In this document: piece after piece, positions 44,809-54,021 of the stretch
How positions within the stretch are numbered: position 1 is the stretch's first letter
Layout of the letters: each line of letters begins with the position of its first letter
NCBI RefSeq assembly: GCF_035481675.1
Contig: NZ_JAYJJW010000001.1
Location: 248,001-312,000, forward strand
Direction: 5' to 3'
DNA length: 64,000 bases
Source of the DNA: Alteriqipengyuania_B sp035481675
Lineage (GTDB): Bacteria; Pseudomonadota; Alphaproteobacteria; Sphingomonadales; Sphingomonadaceae
Notes under the pieces: model-generated
Database searches by the model: none
Seen by the model: the letters and a program-made list of their open reading frames with translations, nothing else
What the model was told of the DNA's origin: nothing
Translations under genes and position numbers: made by a program

Positions 44809-46248
44809 TTACCTGAACGGCGGCTCGTTGAAGGCGCGGAGCTTGCGGCTGTGCAGGCTTTCGCTGTCTCGCTTCAGCAGTTCGCAGGTGCGGATGCCGA
44901 TCTGCAAGTGGGCGCCGATCGCTTCCTCGTAGAACTCGTTCGCCTGTCCTGGCAGCTTGATCTCGCCGTGGAGCGGCTTGTCCGACACACACAGCAGCGT
45001 GCCGTAGGGAACGCGGAAGCGATAGCCCTGTGCGGCGATGGTCGCGCTTTCCATGTCGATCCCGACCGCGCGGCTCTGCGACAAGCGAAGCGCGCTATCG
45101 GAGTAGCGCAGTTCCCAGTTGCGATCGTCGGTGGTGACGACGGTGCCGGTGCGCAGCCGTTCCTTCAGGTCCGCGCCGGTGCGGCCCGAAATGTCGCCCG
45201 ATGCCTCGGCCAGCGCCTGCTGGACCTCGGCAATCGCCGGGATCGGGATTTCCGGCGGCAGGACGCCGTCGAGCACGTGGTCGTCGCGCAAATAGGCGTG
45301 GGCCAGCACGTAGTCGCCGATCTTCTGCGTCGGGCGCAGGCCGCCGCAGTGGCCGATCATCAGCCAAGCTTCCGGGCGGAGCACGGCGAGATGGTCGCAG
45401 ATCGTCTTGGCGTTGGAAGGGCCGACGCCGATGTTGACTAGCGTAATCCCGGCGCGGTTCGGGGCCATTAGGTGATAGGCCGGCATCTGGTGGCGGCGCC
45501 ACGCCGTGTCGGACAGCGAATCGCGTTCGTGCCCGTCGCCCTGTTCGAGGTACATCCCGCCCGCGCCGGATAGGGCGGTGAAATCCCCCTTGCCCAGCTG
45601 CGCACCAGCCCAGTCGACGAATTCGTCGACATAGCGGTGGTAGTTGGTGAACAGGATGAAGCGCTGGAAATGCTCCGGCGCGGTGCCGGTGTAATGGGCG
45701 AGGCGGGCGAGGCTGAAGTCGGTGCGCAGCCCGTCGAACAGCGACAGCGGGATGGACCGGTCTGGATCGTCGAGCACGATGCCGTCGGCCAGTTCGTCGC
45801 CGATTTCGGCCAAATCGGTCGCTGGGAACATCTCGGCCAGCTCGGTCGGGCGGATGCCCTTCATCCGCGCCCCGGCATCGCCATCGAGCACGTAGGGGAA
45901 TGGGATTTCCTGCCGGCTGCGCACCACTTCGCAGCGCACGTCGTAGCGTTCGCCGATGATCTTCAGCTGGCTGGTGAGATAGTCCGCGAACAGGCGCGGC
46001 TTGGTGATGGTGGTGGCATAGGTGCCGGGCATGTTGAGCCGCCCGAAACTGCGCGATCGTGCCTCGCCGCGCTTGGTGCCGGAATAATGCAGCCGCAGTT
46101 CGGGATAGGCATAGCTGCCGTCGGTGCGCCTGGTGGGGGAGGGCACGGTGCCCTTTTCCGCATAGGCCATGATATCGTGGCGCAGGCGTTCGACCGCCTC
46201 GTCATAAAGGCGGACCAGGTCTTCGATAATGTTCTTGGGGTCGTCCAT
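44809..46248 (-). CDS. amn: AMP nucleosidase
   Basis: 479 residues. An N-terminal AMP nucleosidase domain is followed by a C-terminal nucleoside-phosphorylase-like domain with VNIGVGPSNAKTICDHLAVL, MIGHCGGLR and GIDMESATIAAQGYRF. It cleaves AMP to adenine and ribose 5-phosphate to control the adenylate pool. The start MDDPKNIIEDLVRLYDE is standard. Its promoter must lie in the short gap after the rplI terminator. Confidence 0.94.
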   Translation of the reverse strand: MDDPKNIIEDLVRLYDEAVERLRHDIMAYAEKGTVPSPTRRTDGSYAYPELRLHYSGTKRGEARSRSFGRLNMPGTYATTITKPRLFADYLTSQLKIIGERYDVRCEVVRSRQEIPFPYVLDGDAGARMKGIRPTELAEMFPATDLAEIGDELADGIVLDDPDRSIPLSLFDGLRTDFSLARLAHYTGTAPEHFQRFILFTNYHRYVDEFVDWAGAQLGKGDFTALSGAGGMYLEQGDGHERDSLSDTAWRRHQMPAYHLMAPNRAGITLVNIGVGPSNAKTICDHLAVLRPEAWLMIGHCGGLRPTQKIGDYVLAHAYLRDDHVLDGVLPPEIPIPAIAEVQQALAEASGDISGRTGADLKERLRTGTVVTTDDRNWELRYSDSALRLSQSRAVGIDMESATIAAQGYRFRVPYGTLLCVSDKPLHGEIKLPGQANEFYEEAIGAHLQIGIRTCELLKRDSESLHSRKLRAFNEPPFR

Positions 46249-46285
46249 CGCGGGCGGATAGCGCGTTCGGCTGACGGTGCAAAGC

Positions 46286-46312
46286 AAAACCCCCGCCGGT
46301 GAGGGCGGGGGT
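46286..46312 (-). terminator. Terminator of the rpsF-rpsR-rplI operon
   Basis: Arms ACCCCCGCC and GGGCGGGGGT around GGTGA. Read on the minus strand it ends TTTTGCTTTG. 32 bp after the rplI stop. Confidence 0.85.
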
Positions 46313-46343
46313 CTCGTTTGCCGCAAGGGCGTAAGGCGAAGCC

Positions 46344-47015
46344 TCAGGCGTTGTCGGCGTTGTCCGGGTCGGTCGCCTCGATCTTGGCTTCCGTCACGGT
46401 CATGTCGTCCGGGGTGCTGACGCCGTCTTCGAGCATGTCGGACGGGATTTCGCCCGGCTCCAGCGTCGGATCGATGGCGTTGGCCTGGGCCATTTCCTCG
46501 ATCTCGGCCTGCTCTTCTTCGAAAGCCTGGGCAAGGATGTCGACGCCCTGGCTCTGCAGTTCGGCCTCGTCGTCGCTGCGGGCGACGTTGGCCTTGATGG
46601 TGACGCTGACTTCCGGGTGGAGGTCGATGCGCACGTCGTGCATGCCGATGGTCTTGATGGGGTTGCCCATAATGACCTGCTTCTTGTCGATGTCGTGGCC
46701 CTTGTCGGCCAGGCCTGCCACGATGTCGCGGACGTTGACCGAACCGTAAAGCTGGCCGGAGTTCGACGAGGCGCGGATCAGGACGATTTCTTCGCCATCG
46801 ACCTTTTCACCGGCCTTTTCGGCCTCGGTGCGGCGTTCGGCGTTTTCCTTTTCCAGACGCTCGCGGTTGGCCTCGAAGACCTTCCGGTTGGCATCGTTGG
46901 CGCGCAGTGCCTTCTTGTTCGGAAGCAGGAAGTTGCGCGCGTAGCCGTCTTTCACGGTGACGACGTCACCGATCGTGCCGAGCTTCTCGATGCGCTGCAG
47001 GAGGATGATTTCCAT
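46344..47015 (-). CDS. rplI: 50S ribosomal protein L9 with acidic C-terminal extension
   Basis: 223 residues; the usual L9 is about 149. The N domain (MEIILLQRIEKLGTIGDVVTVKDGYARNFLLP) and the C domain (SGQLYGSVNVRDI and KTIGMHDVRIDLHPEVSVTI) are normal. The final 70 residues are acidic and low complexity, ending DPDNADNA. Third gene of the rpsF operon. Confidence 0.96.
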   Translation of the reverse strand: MEIILLQRIEKLGTIGDVVTVKDGYARNFLLPNKKALRANDANRKVFEANRERLEKENAERRTEAEKAGEKVDGEEIVLIRASSNSGQLYGSVNVRDIVAGLADKGHDIDKKQVIMGNPIKTIGMHDVRIDLHPEVSVTIKANVARSDDEAELQSQGVDILAQAFEEEQAEIEEMAQANAIDPTLEPGEIPSDMLEDGVSTPDDMTVTEAKIEATDPDNADNA

Positions 47016-47027
47016 GACTTTTCCCCC

Positions 47028-47252
47028 TTACTTCACGATGTAGGGAAGCAGGCCGATGTGGCGGGCACGCTTGATAGCCTGGCCCAGCTCACGCTGCTTC
47101 TTTGCCGAAACGGCGGTGATGCGCGACGGAACGATCTTGCCACGTTCGGACATGAAGCCCTGCAGCAGTCGTACGTCCTTGTAGTCGATCTTCGGCGCGT
47201 TCTTGCCCGAGAAAGGGCAGGACTTGCGGCGGCGGAAAAACGGGCGGGCCAT
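47028..47252 (-). CDS. rpsR: 30S ribosomal protein S18
   Basis: 74 residues. It has KIDYKDVRLLQGFMSERGKI and the RITAVSAKKQRELGQAIKRAR block. The N-terminal CPF motif (RKSCPFSG) is the single-cysteine form. Pairs with S6 on the 30S platform. The start shares one base with the rpsF stop. Confidence 0.97.
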   Translation of the reverse strand: MARPFFRRRKSCPFSGKNAPKIDYKDVRLLQGFMSERGKIVPSRITAVSAKKQRELGQAIKRARHIGLLPYIVK

Positions 47253-47617
47253 CAGTTACGCTCCTCGCGGTCGCGGCGCTTCTTGCTGTCGCGTTCGTTC
47301 TTGCGCATCATCACGCTCGGGCCTTCTTCCGGCTCGTCGACGCGGATGGTCATGTAGCGGATGATGTCTTCGTTGAGACGATTCTGGCGTTCCAGTTCCT
47401 CGACCACGCCGGTCGGACCGTCGATGTTCAGCAGCACGAAGTGCGCCTTGCGGTTGCGGTCGATCTTGTAGGCCAGGCTCTTGAGACCCCAGGTCTCGGT
47501 CTTTGTGACCTTGCCGTCGAGCTTCTCGACGGTTTCGGTCGCGCTCGCGGCCAGGGTATCCACCTGAGACTGGCTCAGGTCCTGGCGTGCGAGAAACACG
47601 TGCTCGTAATACGGCAC
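47252..47617 (-). CDS. rpsF: 30S ribosomal protein S6
   Basis: 121 residues. It starts MPYYEHVFLARQDLSQ and has the WGLKSLAYKIDRNRKAHF core. The C-terminal tail is basic (KKRRDREERN), not the Glu-Glu end that E. coli RimK extends, although rimK lies 5 kb away. First gene of the rpsF-rpsR-rplI operon. Confidence 0.97.
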   Translation of the reverse strand: MPYYEHVFLARQDLSQSQVDTLAASATETVEKLDGKVTKTETWGLKSLAYKIDRNRKAHFVLLNIDGPTGVVEELERQNRLNEDIIRYMTIRVDEPEEGPSVMMRKNERDSKKRRDREERN

Positions 47618-47720
47618 AGCGCGTTCCTTTCACTTCTAATGCCGATCGCTGGCTGATCCGCGGGATTGCGGGGCCCCTCCGGCTTTCTTGGCTTTCCGCG
47701 CCTTCCGGCGGGAAGCGGCG

Positions 47721-47748
47721 CACATAGCGGTTGCGGCGGAAAAGGCAA
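47721..47748 (-). promoter_or_regulatory. Candidate promoter of the rpsF operon
   Basis: On the minus strand TTGCCT (47743-47748), 16-bp spacer, TATGTG (47721-47726), then GCGCC. About 100 nt upstream of rpsF. Confidence 0.55.
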
Positions 47749-47830
47749 GCGGGGAAAGTCGCAGGCGCGCCCCCTTGCAACGATCCCGCGTCCCGCGCAT
47801 TGGGGCCGCACAGCATAAGGGGATAAGCAT

Positions 47831-48790
47831 ATGCCGGGTGGCCTGGTCGCACTTCTGGACGACGTCGCAGTCATCGCGAAAGCAACGGCTGCATCGGTAG
47901 ACGACATCACTGTCGCCGCCAGCCGCGCGGGCGCGAAGACCGCCGGCGTGGTGATCGACGATGCCGCCGTGACGCCCAGCTACGTCACCGGACTTTCCCC
48001 GGCGCGCGAACTGCCGATCATCTGGAACATCACGAAGGGCAGCTTCAAGAACAAGCTGCTGATCCTGCTGCCCGGCGCCATCCTGCTGAGCGAATTCCTC
48101 CCCCAGGCGATCATCTTCTTCCTGATGATGGGCGGGCTCTATCTTTCCTACGAAGGCGCGGAAAAGGTGCTGGAGAAGCTGGGCGGGGAAAAGCACGGTA
48201 AGACGCTGGAGGATCCGATCAGGGATCCGGCGGAGTTCGAAAAGCAGCGCGTCGCCGGCGCAATCCGGACCGACCTGATCCTGTCTGCCGAAATCATGGC
48301 TATCGTACTGAGCGAACTCGACCTCGATATATGGTGGCAAAGGGGGCTGGCGCTGGCGCTGGTCGCCATCGTGGTGACAATCGTCGTTTACGGGACCGTA
48401 GCCATCATCGTGAAGCTGGACGATATCGGCCTTCACCTCGCAGAAAAGCGGTCGCAGTTCGCGCAGCGTTTCGGGCGCGGACTGGTGGCCTTCGTGCCGA
48501 AGCTGCTGATTGCGCTCAGCTTCATCGGGACCATCGCGATGCTGTGGGTCGGCGGGGGCATCCTGGTCCACGGCACGCACGAGCTTGGCCTGCACGGCCT
48601 CTACGACGCCGCGCACGGCCTGGAATATGCGGTGAAGTCGACTACCGGCGCATTGGGCGGGGTGCTGGGCTGGGCGACCTATGCCGCCGCGTCTGCGCTC
48701 GTAGCGCTGGTCGTCGGCGCGGTGATCGTGTTCGTGCTGCACAAGGTCTTCAAGATGGGCCACGGCCCGGGCGAGGCCGAGGCGCACTAG
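47831..48790 (+). CDS. DUF808 (YedI-type) membrane protein
   Basis: 319 residues. The soluble N-terminus LVALLDDVAVIAKATAASVDDI is diagnostic of DUF808. It is followed by several membrane helices (LLILLPGAILLSEFLPQAII, ALALVAIVVTIVVYGTVAI, LLIALSFIGTIAMLWVGGGI and LVALVVGAVIVFVLHKVF). Function unknown; predicted transporter-like inner membrane protein. Divergent from rpsF. Confidence 0.9.
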   Translation: MPGGLVALLDDVAVIAKATAASVDDITVAASRAGAKTAGVVIDDAAVTPSYVTGLSPARELPIIWNITKGSFKNKLLILLPGAILLSEFLPQAIIFFLMMGGLYLSYEGAEKVLEKLGGEKHGKTLEDPIRDPAEFEKQRVAGAIRTDLILSAEIMAIVLSELDLDIWWQRGLALALVAIVVTIVVYGTVAIIVKLDDIGLHLAEKRSQFAQRFGRGLVAFVPKLLIALSFIGTIAMLWVGGGILVHGTHELGLHGLYDAAHGLEYAVKSTTGALGGVLGWATYAAASALVALVVGAVIVFVLHKVFKMGHGPGEAEAH

Positions 48791-48797
48791 GCACGGA

Positions 48798-49346
48798 TCA
48801 GGCGGGGCCGACGAAGACCCAGACGAGGATCGCGATCAGGCCGACCAGCCCGGCGGCGCGCAGCTTGCGACCCGGCGCCGCGATGGTCAGGAGGCCGAGC
48901 GCGAAATAGGCCAAATTTGTCCACCACGACACCGCGTCGACCGTATGGCCGAGCAAGGCGCGCGCGGTGATGAGGACTACGTTGCAGGCAAGCACGAGGC
49001 CTATCACCAGGCGGAAGTGATGGTCGAAATGCCCATCGAGACCGGTGTGGTGCGCGTCTTCCTTTTCGGGAAAGACATGTGCAGCGGCGACATAATACAT
49101 CGCCGACACCAGCAGCCCGAAGCCCAGCGCGTGCCAGATCTGGTCGACCAGTTCGCGCATGGTCCACGCGATGCCCCAGAATGTCGTTACGTCGAGCAGC
49201 ACGTAAATGGCCAGCAGCGGGGTCAGGTATCCGGGCGGCACCGTGCGGCGGCGCTTGATTGCAAGCGAGATACCGGACACCACCTCGACCAGCGACAGGC
49301 CGAGAACCAGCCCGAAAAGGCTGAACGCCATTTCGAATTCCGACAT
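48798..49346 (-). CDS. Five-helix membrane protein, function unknown
   Basis: 182 residues. Hydrophobic segments begin at MAFSLFGLVLGLSLVEVVSG and continue through LLAIYVLLDVTTFWGIAW, LGFGLLVSAMYYVAAAHVF, LVIGLVLACNVVLITARALL and two C-terminal segments. A His-rich loop (DAHHTGLDGHFDHHFR) lies between helices and could bind metal. No family recognised. GGGGTT lies upstream of the ATG; an in-frame TTG six codons earlier is possible. Convergent with the DUF808 gene. Confidence 0.65.
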   Translation of the reverse strand: MSEFEMAFSLFGLVLGLSLVEVVSGISLAIKRRRTVPPGYLTPLLAIYVLLDVTTFWGIAWTMRELVDQIWHALGFGLLVSAMYYVAAAHVFPEKEDAHHTGLDGHFDHHFRLVIGLVLACNVVLITARALLGHTVDAVSWWTNLAYFALGLLTIAAPGRKLRAAGLVGLIAILVWVFVGPA

Positions 49347-49407
49347 CGCCGATAACCCCGCCAAGATGGCGACCCGGCGATCATCCTAACGGAGTTTCGC
49401 CGCCGCG

Positions 49408-49746
49408 TCAGCCGGGCGCTTTGGTCATCGTGCCGTTGGCAAGGTCGGGATTGTATTGCAGCTCCTGGTAATACCAGTTCGCTTCCCTGATCTGCTCGCG
49501 CGTCAGGCGCAGCGCTTCTCCGGCGGTCTCGATCTCGACAATCTCGCCGTCGCTGGTCTTCGGCTTGGCCCAGATGCCATCCTCCCCGCGGGTCGCGGTT
49601 GCCATGGAGATGGCGGTCCGCATCATCGGGTCGTCGGGCGATACGGACAGCTCGGTGTCGGAAAACGTGGGTGCTTCCCGCTCGGCGCTGCACGCGGCAA
49701 GGGCCGCTGCGGCAAACGTCACGAGGGCAAGGCGGGCGTATTCCAT
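49408..49746 (-). CDS. Putative small lipoprotein
   Basis: 112 residues. Signal with lipobox LAACSAE. Mature part of about 94 residues with a helical RLTREQIREANWYYQELQ segment. No family recognised. It stands between the five-helix membrane protein gene and the Mpl-type ligase gene on the same strand, with 36 bp to the latter, so cotranscription is likely. Confidence 0.68.
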   Translation of the reverse strand: MEYARLALVTFAAAALAACSAEREAPTFSDTELSVSPDDPMMRTAISMATATRGEDGIWAKPKTSDGEIVEIETAGEALRLTREQIREANWYYQELQYNPDLANGTMTKAPG

Positions 49747-49782
49747 GGTTTCGGGACCTAATCCCGAAAGCTTGGCAATCGC

Positions 49783-51204
49783 TTAAGCCAGGCGCGCCAG
49801 CAGCTCTGCGGCGAAGGTGCTCAGCGTGTCGTCGCGCGCGCCCATCACGACCACGCGGTCGCCTGCGTGCGCCTCGCTGGCGATGAAATCCGCCACCTCC
49901 TCTCGCGCGGGGATGTGTTTGGCGTGTCCGCCTGCCTGTTCGATCAGGTTCACGATCCGCTCGCTGCCTTCCCTGCGGTCCACGGTGCCGCCGAAATAGA
50001 CCGGGTCGCATAGGATCGCGATGTCCTCCGGCTCCAGTTCGCGGGCGAATGTTTCGGCGAGTTCGTGGCCCATCTGGCGCAAGGGGCCGTAGCCATGCGG
50101 CTGGAAAAACGCGATGACGCGGCCCTCGCTCGCTTTCAGCGTGCGCAGCGTGGCGGCGCATTTTTCGGGGTTGTGGCCGAAATCGTCGATCACGGTGATT
50201 CCGGAAGGCGACGTGCCGACAACGTCGAAGCGCCGGGCAAGGCCCTGGAACTCCGCCAGCGCGGCGACCGCATCGGCCACCGGGACACCGGCGGCATTGG
50301 CCGCGGCAATCGCGGCCAGCGCGTTCGAAAGATTGTGCCGCCCGGGCATGGCGAGGCGCAGCGCGTGCTCGCTGCCGTCGCGGCGGTCGACCACCGTGGC
50401 GCCCTGCGCTGTCGCCTCCATCGAATGGCTGCCTTCCGCGATGCCGAGTGCCGCACAGCTGTTGTCCAGCCCGAAGGTGAGCGGCGCATTGGCTTGCGCC
50501 ACGAGGCGAAAGGCCTCTTCATCGTCGGCATTCACCACCCCCCGCGGAGCCTTGGCGAGAAAATCGCCGAACAGCTCGCGCAATTCTTCCATGCTTTTGT
50601 GGTCGAGGCTGACGTTCAGCAGTACGGCGACGTCGGGCCGGTAGAGGGCGATGGACCCGTCGCTTTCGTCCACTTCGCTGACATAGGCATCGCCGCTGCC
50701 GACCACGGCGCTGGCGAAGGGGCGGTCGACGCTGCGGAAGTTCTTCATCACCGCGCCGTTCATGATCGTCGGCTCGCGCCCGGCGTGGTACATGATCCAG
50801 CCGAGCATTCCCGTCACGGTAGACTTGCCGCTTGTGCCCGCGATCCCGATGCCCGTGCCCGCGTCATTGAACAGCGCCGCGTTCAGCTGCGCGCGGGTCA
50901 TGCGCGGACAGCCGAGCTCCTTGGCGCGGACGACTTCGGGCACGGTGTCCTCCACCGCCGCGCTTGCCACCAGCACTTGCTCCTCGCTCGTCACGCCGCT
51001 GCCGTCCTGCGGCAACAGCGCGAAGCCCTGCGCTTCCAGCGCGGCGAATTTCTCGGGCGTGCGGCCTTGGTCGAAGCCGCGGTCGCTGCCAGCCACTTCC
51101 GCGCCGCGACCCTTCAGAATCTGCGCCAGCGGGAGCATCCCCGATCCGCCGATGCCGCAGAAGAAGAAGGGGCGTTTCAACAGGTGGGAAGGCGTATCGG
51201 TCAT
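49783..51204 (-). CDS. mpl: Mur ligase, probable UDP-MurNAc:murein-peptide ligase (Mpl type)
   Basis: 473 residues. It has the Rossmann-like N domain (CGIGGSGMLPLAQIL), P-loop G123-TSGKST129, and C domain with DDFGHNPEKCAATLRTL. The sequence is between MurC and Mpl in character. Mpl reattaches recycled tripeptide to UDP-MurNAc, whereas MurC adds L-Ala. Mpl is preferred because the divergent neighbour is LD-carboxypeptidase and no mur/fts cluster is present. The start MTDTPSHLLKRP is taken because upstream sequence reads antisense to ldcA. Confidence 0.75.
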   Translation of the reverse strand: MTDTPSHLLKRPFFFCGIGGSGMLPLAQILKGRGAEVAGSDRGFDQGRTPEKFAALEAQGFALLPQDGSGVTSEEQVLVASAAVEDTVPEVVRAKELGCPRMTRAQLNAALFNDAGTGIGIAGTSGKSTVTGMLGWIMYHAGREPTIMNGAVMKNFRSVDRPFASAVVGSGDAYVSEVDESDGSIALYRPDVAVLLNVSLDHKSMEELRELFGDFLAKAPRGVVNADDEEAFRLVAQANAPLTFGLDNSCAALGIAEGSHSMEATAQGATVVDRRDGSEHALRLAMPGRHNLSNALAAIAAANAAGVPVADAVAALAEFQGLARRFDVVGTSPSGITVIDDFGHNPEKCAATLRTLKASEGRVIAFFQPHGYGPLRQMGHELAETFARELEPEDIAILCDPVYFGGTVDRREGSERIVNLIEQAGGHAKHIPAREEVADFIASEAHAGDRVVVMGARDDTLSTFAAELLARLA

Positions 51205-51259
51205 GGCGCGGTCGCTATGCGGTTGTCGGCTGCACTGCAAGCGGTCTAGACCACGCGCC

Positions 51260-52090
51260 ATGACCCGCATCGCCATCTGCGCGCCCGCCACGCCGATCAC
51301 CCGCGACCATGCCGCCGCGCTGGAGCGGCTGGTGGCCGAGGAATATCCCGGCCACTCGGTCCGATTCCACGAGCAGTGCTTCCTCGAGCACGGCCATTTC
51401 GCCGGCACCGACCTGCAGCGGCTGGAAGGCTTGCTAGACTGCGCCAACGATCCCGCCATCGACGCCGTGTGGTTCGCGAAAGGGGGTTACGGCTCCAACC
51501 GCATCGCGCAGAACGCCGTCGCGATGATGGACGAAAGCGCGCGGGCCAAGACCTTCGTCGGCTTTTCCGATATGGGATACCTGCTTGCAGGGCTATACCG
51601 CGCGGGCATCGGCCAACCGGTTCACGGATCGATGCCGGTCAGCGTCACCAGCACGCGCGGCATCGACGCGGTGCGCCGGGTGCTCGACTGGTTCGGCGGA
51701 GACCCTGCGGGGCTCGAACCCTCGCTCGACGGCAAGACCCCGGCGGCCGCCTTCAACCTCATCACCCTCGCCATGCTCACCGGCACGCCGATGATGCCGG
51801 ATCTGGACGATCACGTGCTGATGGTGGAGGAGGTGAGCGAGCATCTCTACTCGATCGATCGTCTGTTCTTCAATCTGTCGAACACCCTGCCGCGCCTTGC
51901 TGGCCTGCGGCTCGGCAGCGTCACCGCGGTGCCGGAAAACGACCGCTATTTCGGGCAGGAGCCGGAAGAGATCGCCGAATTCTGGTGCAAGCGCGCGGGC
52001 ATTCCCTACCTCGGCCGGGCGGAGATCGGGCACACCGCCGCCAACAGGATCGTGCCCTTCGGCCTTGCCAGCCCCGCCGCCGCTTCCTAG
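51260..52090 (+). CDS. ldcA: LD-carboxypeptidase (S66 family)
   Basis: 276 residues. FAKGGYGSNRI precedes the nucleophile S103 in VGFSDMGYL. The glutamate in LMVEEVSEHLYSIDR and the histidine in EIGHTAANRI complete the S66 triad. It removes the terminal D-Ala from recycled tetrapeptides. Divergent from the Mpl-type gene with 55 bp between, and followed 27 bp later by fabD. Confidence 0.92.
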   Translation: MTRIAICAPATPITRDHAAALERLVAEEYPGHSVRFHEQCFLEHGHFAGTDLQRLEGLLDCANDPAIDAVWFAKGGYGSNRIAQNAVAMMDESARAKTFVGFSDMGYLLAGLYRAGIGQPVHGSMPVSVTSTRGIDAVRRVLDWFGGDPAGLEPSLDGKTPAAAFNLITLAMLTGTPMMPDLDDHVLMVEEVSEHLYSIDRLFFNLSNTLPRLAGLRLGSVTAVPENDRYFGQEPEEIAEFWCKRAGIPYLGRAEIGHTAANRIVPFGLASPAAAS

Positions 52091-52117
52091 GCGCGCGGCA
52101 CCAGATCAGGAGAGACC

Positions 52118-53056
52118 ATGAGAGCGTTCCTATTCCCGGGGCAGGGCAGCCAGAAAGTCGGCATGGGCCGCGAACTTGCCGAGGCCAGTGCGACCGCGCG
52201 CGAGGTGTTCGGTGAAGTGGACGAGGCGCTGAGCGAGAATCTCGCCCGCCTGATGTTCGAAGGCCCGGAAGACGAACTGACGCTGACCGCCAATGCGCAG
52301 CCCGCCATCATGGCCCACTCGCTGGCCGTGGTCCGCGTGCTGGAGAAGGACTTCGGCGTGAAGCTGGCCGACAAGGGCAATTGCGTCGCGGGCCATTCGC
52401 TGGGCGAATACAGCGCGATCTGCGCCACCGGCGGCTTCACGCTGGAAGAGGCGGCGAAGCTGCTGCGCCTGCGCGGCACGGCGATGCAGGATGCGGTGCC
52501 GGTGGGCGAGGGTGCGATGTGTGCGTTGCTCGGCGCCGATCTCGACAAGGCGGAGGCTCTGGCGAAGGCCGCTGCCGAAGGCCAGGTCTGCGAAGTCGCC
52601 AACGACAACGATCCCGGCCAGGTCGTGCTGTCCGGCCATGCGAGCGCCATCGACCGTGCCATCGCCCTGACGAAGGACCACGGTATCAAGCGCGGCATCA
52701 AGCTGCCGGTCAGCGCGCCGTTCCATTCCAGCCTGATGCAGCCCGCCGCAGACGCAATGGCCGGCGCGCTGGAGCGCACCCCGCCGCGCGCGCTCAGCCT
52801 GCCGCTTTATGCGAATGTCACGGCCAGCATCGAAAGCGACCCGCCGCGGATCCGCCACCTGCTGGTGGAACAGGTCACCGGCCGCGTGCGCTGGCGCGAA
52901 AGCGTGCTCGCGATGCACGATGCGGGCGTCGGCGATTTCGTAGAGCTCGGGGGCAAGGTGCTCGGCCCGATGGTCGGCCGTACGGCCGGCGAGGCGAAAA
53001 CCACCAGCGTGGTGACGATGGACGACATCGAGGCTCTGGCGAAGGAGATCGGATGA
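52118..53056 (+). CDS. fabD: Malonyl-CoA:ACP transacylase
   Basis: 312 residues. FPGQGSQKVGMG at the N-terminus and the catalytic serine S94 in AGHSLGEYSA; the histidine lies in the later SAPFHSSLM. It loads malonate on acyl carrier protein. AGGAGAG lies upstream. The stop overlaps fabG by 4 bp. acpP and fabF are not next to it in this window. Confidence 0.97.
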   Translation: MRAFLFPGQGSQKVGMGRELAEASATAREVFGEVDEALSENLARLMFEGPEDELTLTANAQPAIMAHSLAVVRVLEKDFGVKLADKGNCVAGHSLGEYSAICATGGFTLEEAAKLLRLRGTAMQDAVPVGEGAMCALLGADLDKAEALAKAAAEGQVCEVANDNDPGQVVLSGHASAIDRAIALTKDHGIKRGIKLPVSAPFHSSLMQPAADAMAGALERTPPRALSLPLYANVTASIESDPPRIRHLLVEQVTGRVRWRESVLAMHDAGVGDFVELGGKVLGPMVGRTAGEAKTTSVVTMDDIEALAKEIG

Positions 53057-53808
53057 TGTTTTCACTCGAAGGAATGACCGCACTCGTGACCGGGGCCAGC
53101 GGCGGGATCGGTTCGGCCATCGCGAAGTCGCTGGCGCAGCAGGGCGCGCGGCTGGCGCTGTCCGGCTCCAACGGCCAGAAGCTGCGGGTCTTCCGCGAAC
53201 AGCTGATGGAAGAGGTCGGCGGCGACCATGTCGAGATCACCTGCGACCTCTCGAGCCCCGAGAGTGTCGAGGAGCTGGTGCCCGCCACCATCGACACGCT
53301 CGGCAAGATCGACATCCTGGTGAACAACGCCGGCATCACGCGCGACAATCTCGCCATGCGGATGAAGGACGAGGAATGGGACCAGGTGATGCAGGTCAAC
53401 CTCGAGGCTGCCTTCCGCCTGATGCGCGCCGCTGCGCGCCCGATGATGAAGGCGAAATTCGGCCGAATGATCTCGATCACCAGCGTGGTCGGTTCCACCG
53501 GCAATCCCGGCCAGATGAATTACGCCGCGGCCAAGGCCGGAATTGTCGGCATGTCGAAGAGCCTTGGGCAGGAGCTTGCCAGCCGCGGCATCACCGTCAA
53601 CTGCGTCGCCCCCGGTTTCATCCGCACCGCGATGACCGACGTGCTGCCCGATGCCCAGAAGGACGCGCTTAACGCGAAGATCCCGATGGGCCGGATGGGT
53701 GAGGGCGAGGATATCGGCGCTGCCGTGGCCTATCTCGCCAGCCGCGAGGCCGGCTACATGACGGGCCAGACACTGCACGTGAACGGCGGCATGGCGATGC
53801 TGGGGTAG
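53053..53808 (+). CDS. fabG: 3-oxoacyl-ACP reductase
   Basis: 251 residues of the SDR family. NADP motif VTGASGGIGSAIA, NNAGITRDN, catalytic Ser in ITSVVGSTG and the YAAAKAG Tyr/Lys pair. It reduces beta-ketoacyl-ACP. The start at the first of two tandem ATGs overlaps the fabD stop (ATGA). The immediate fabD context supports fatty-acid rather than PHA use. Confidence 0.95.
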   Translation: MMFSLEGMTALVTGASGGIGSAIAKSLAQQGARLALSGSNGQKLRVFREQLMEEVGGDHVEITCDLSSPESVEELVPATIDTLGKIDILVNNAGITRDNLAMRMKDEEWDQVMQVNLEAAFRLMRAAARPMMKAKFGRMISITSVVGSTGNPGQMNYAAAKAGIVGMSKSLGQELASRGITVNCVAPGFIRTAMTDVLPDAQKDALNAKIPMGRMGEGEDIGAAVAYLASREAGYMTGQTLHVNGGMAMLG

Positions 53809-53901
53809 GATAGCGGGGCCCGAGGGGCAAAAGAGGGCACACGGAATCGCGGCCTATCCCCGTCTTTTCCCCAGCATAAGGGCCGCTGGGCCTGCGCCGC
53901 C

Positions 53902-53929
53902 TTGCCGCAGGGGCGCTTCGCGCTAAGGA
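53902..53929 (+). promoter_or_regulatory. Candidate promoter of dnaN
   Basis: TTGCCG (53902-53907), 16-bp spacer, TAAGGA (53924-53929), about 90 nt before dnaN. Same form as other candidates here. Confidence 0.5.
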
Positions 53930-54021
53930 TATTGCCGATATTTCCGGCGCTCACGGGCGATTCCGGCCATCGGTCGGCAAATCGGCGCAAGGGGCGCGCA
54001 ACAGGGAACGAGTAAGGACCG

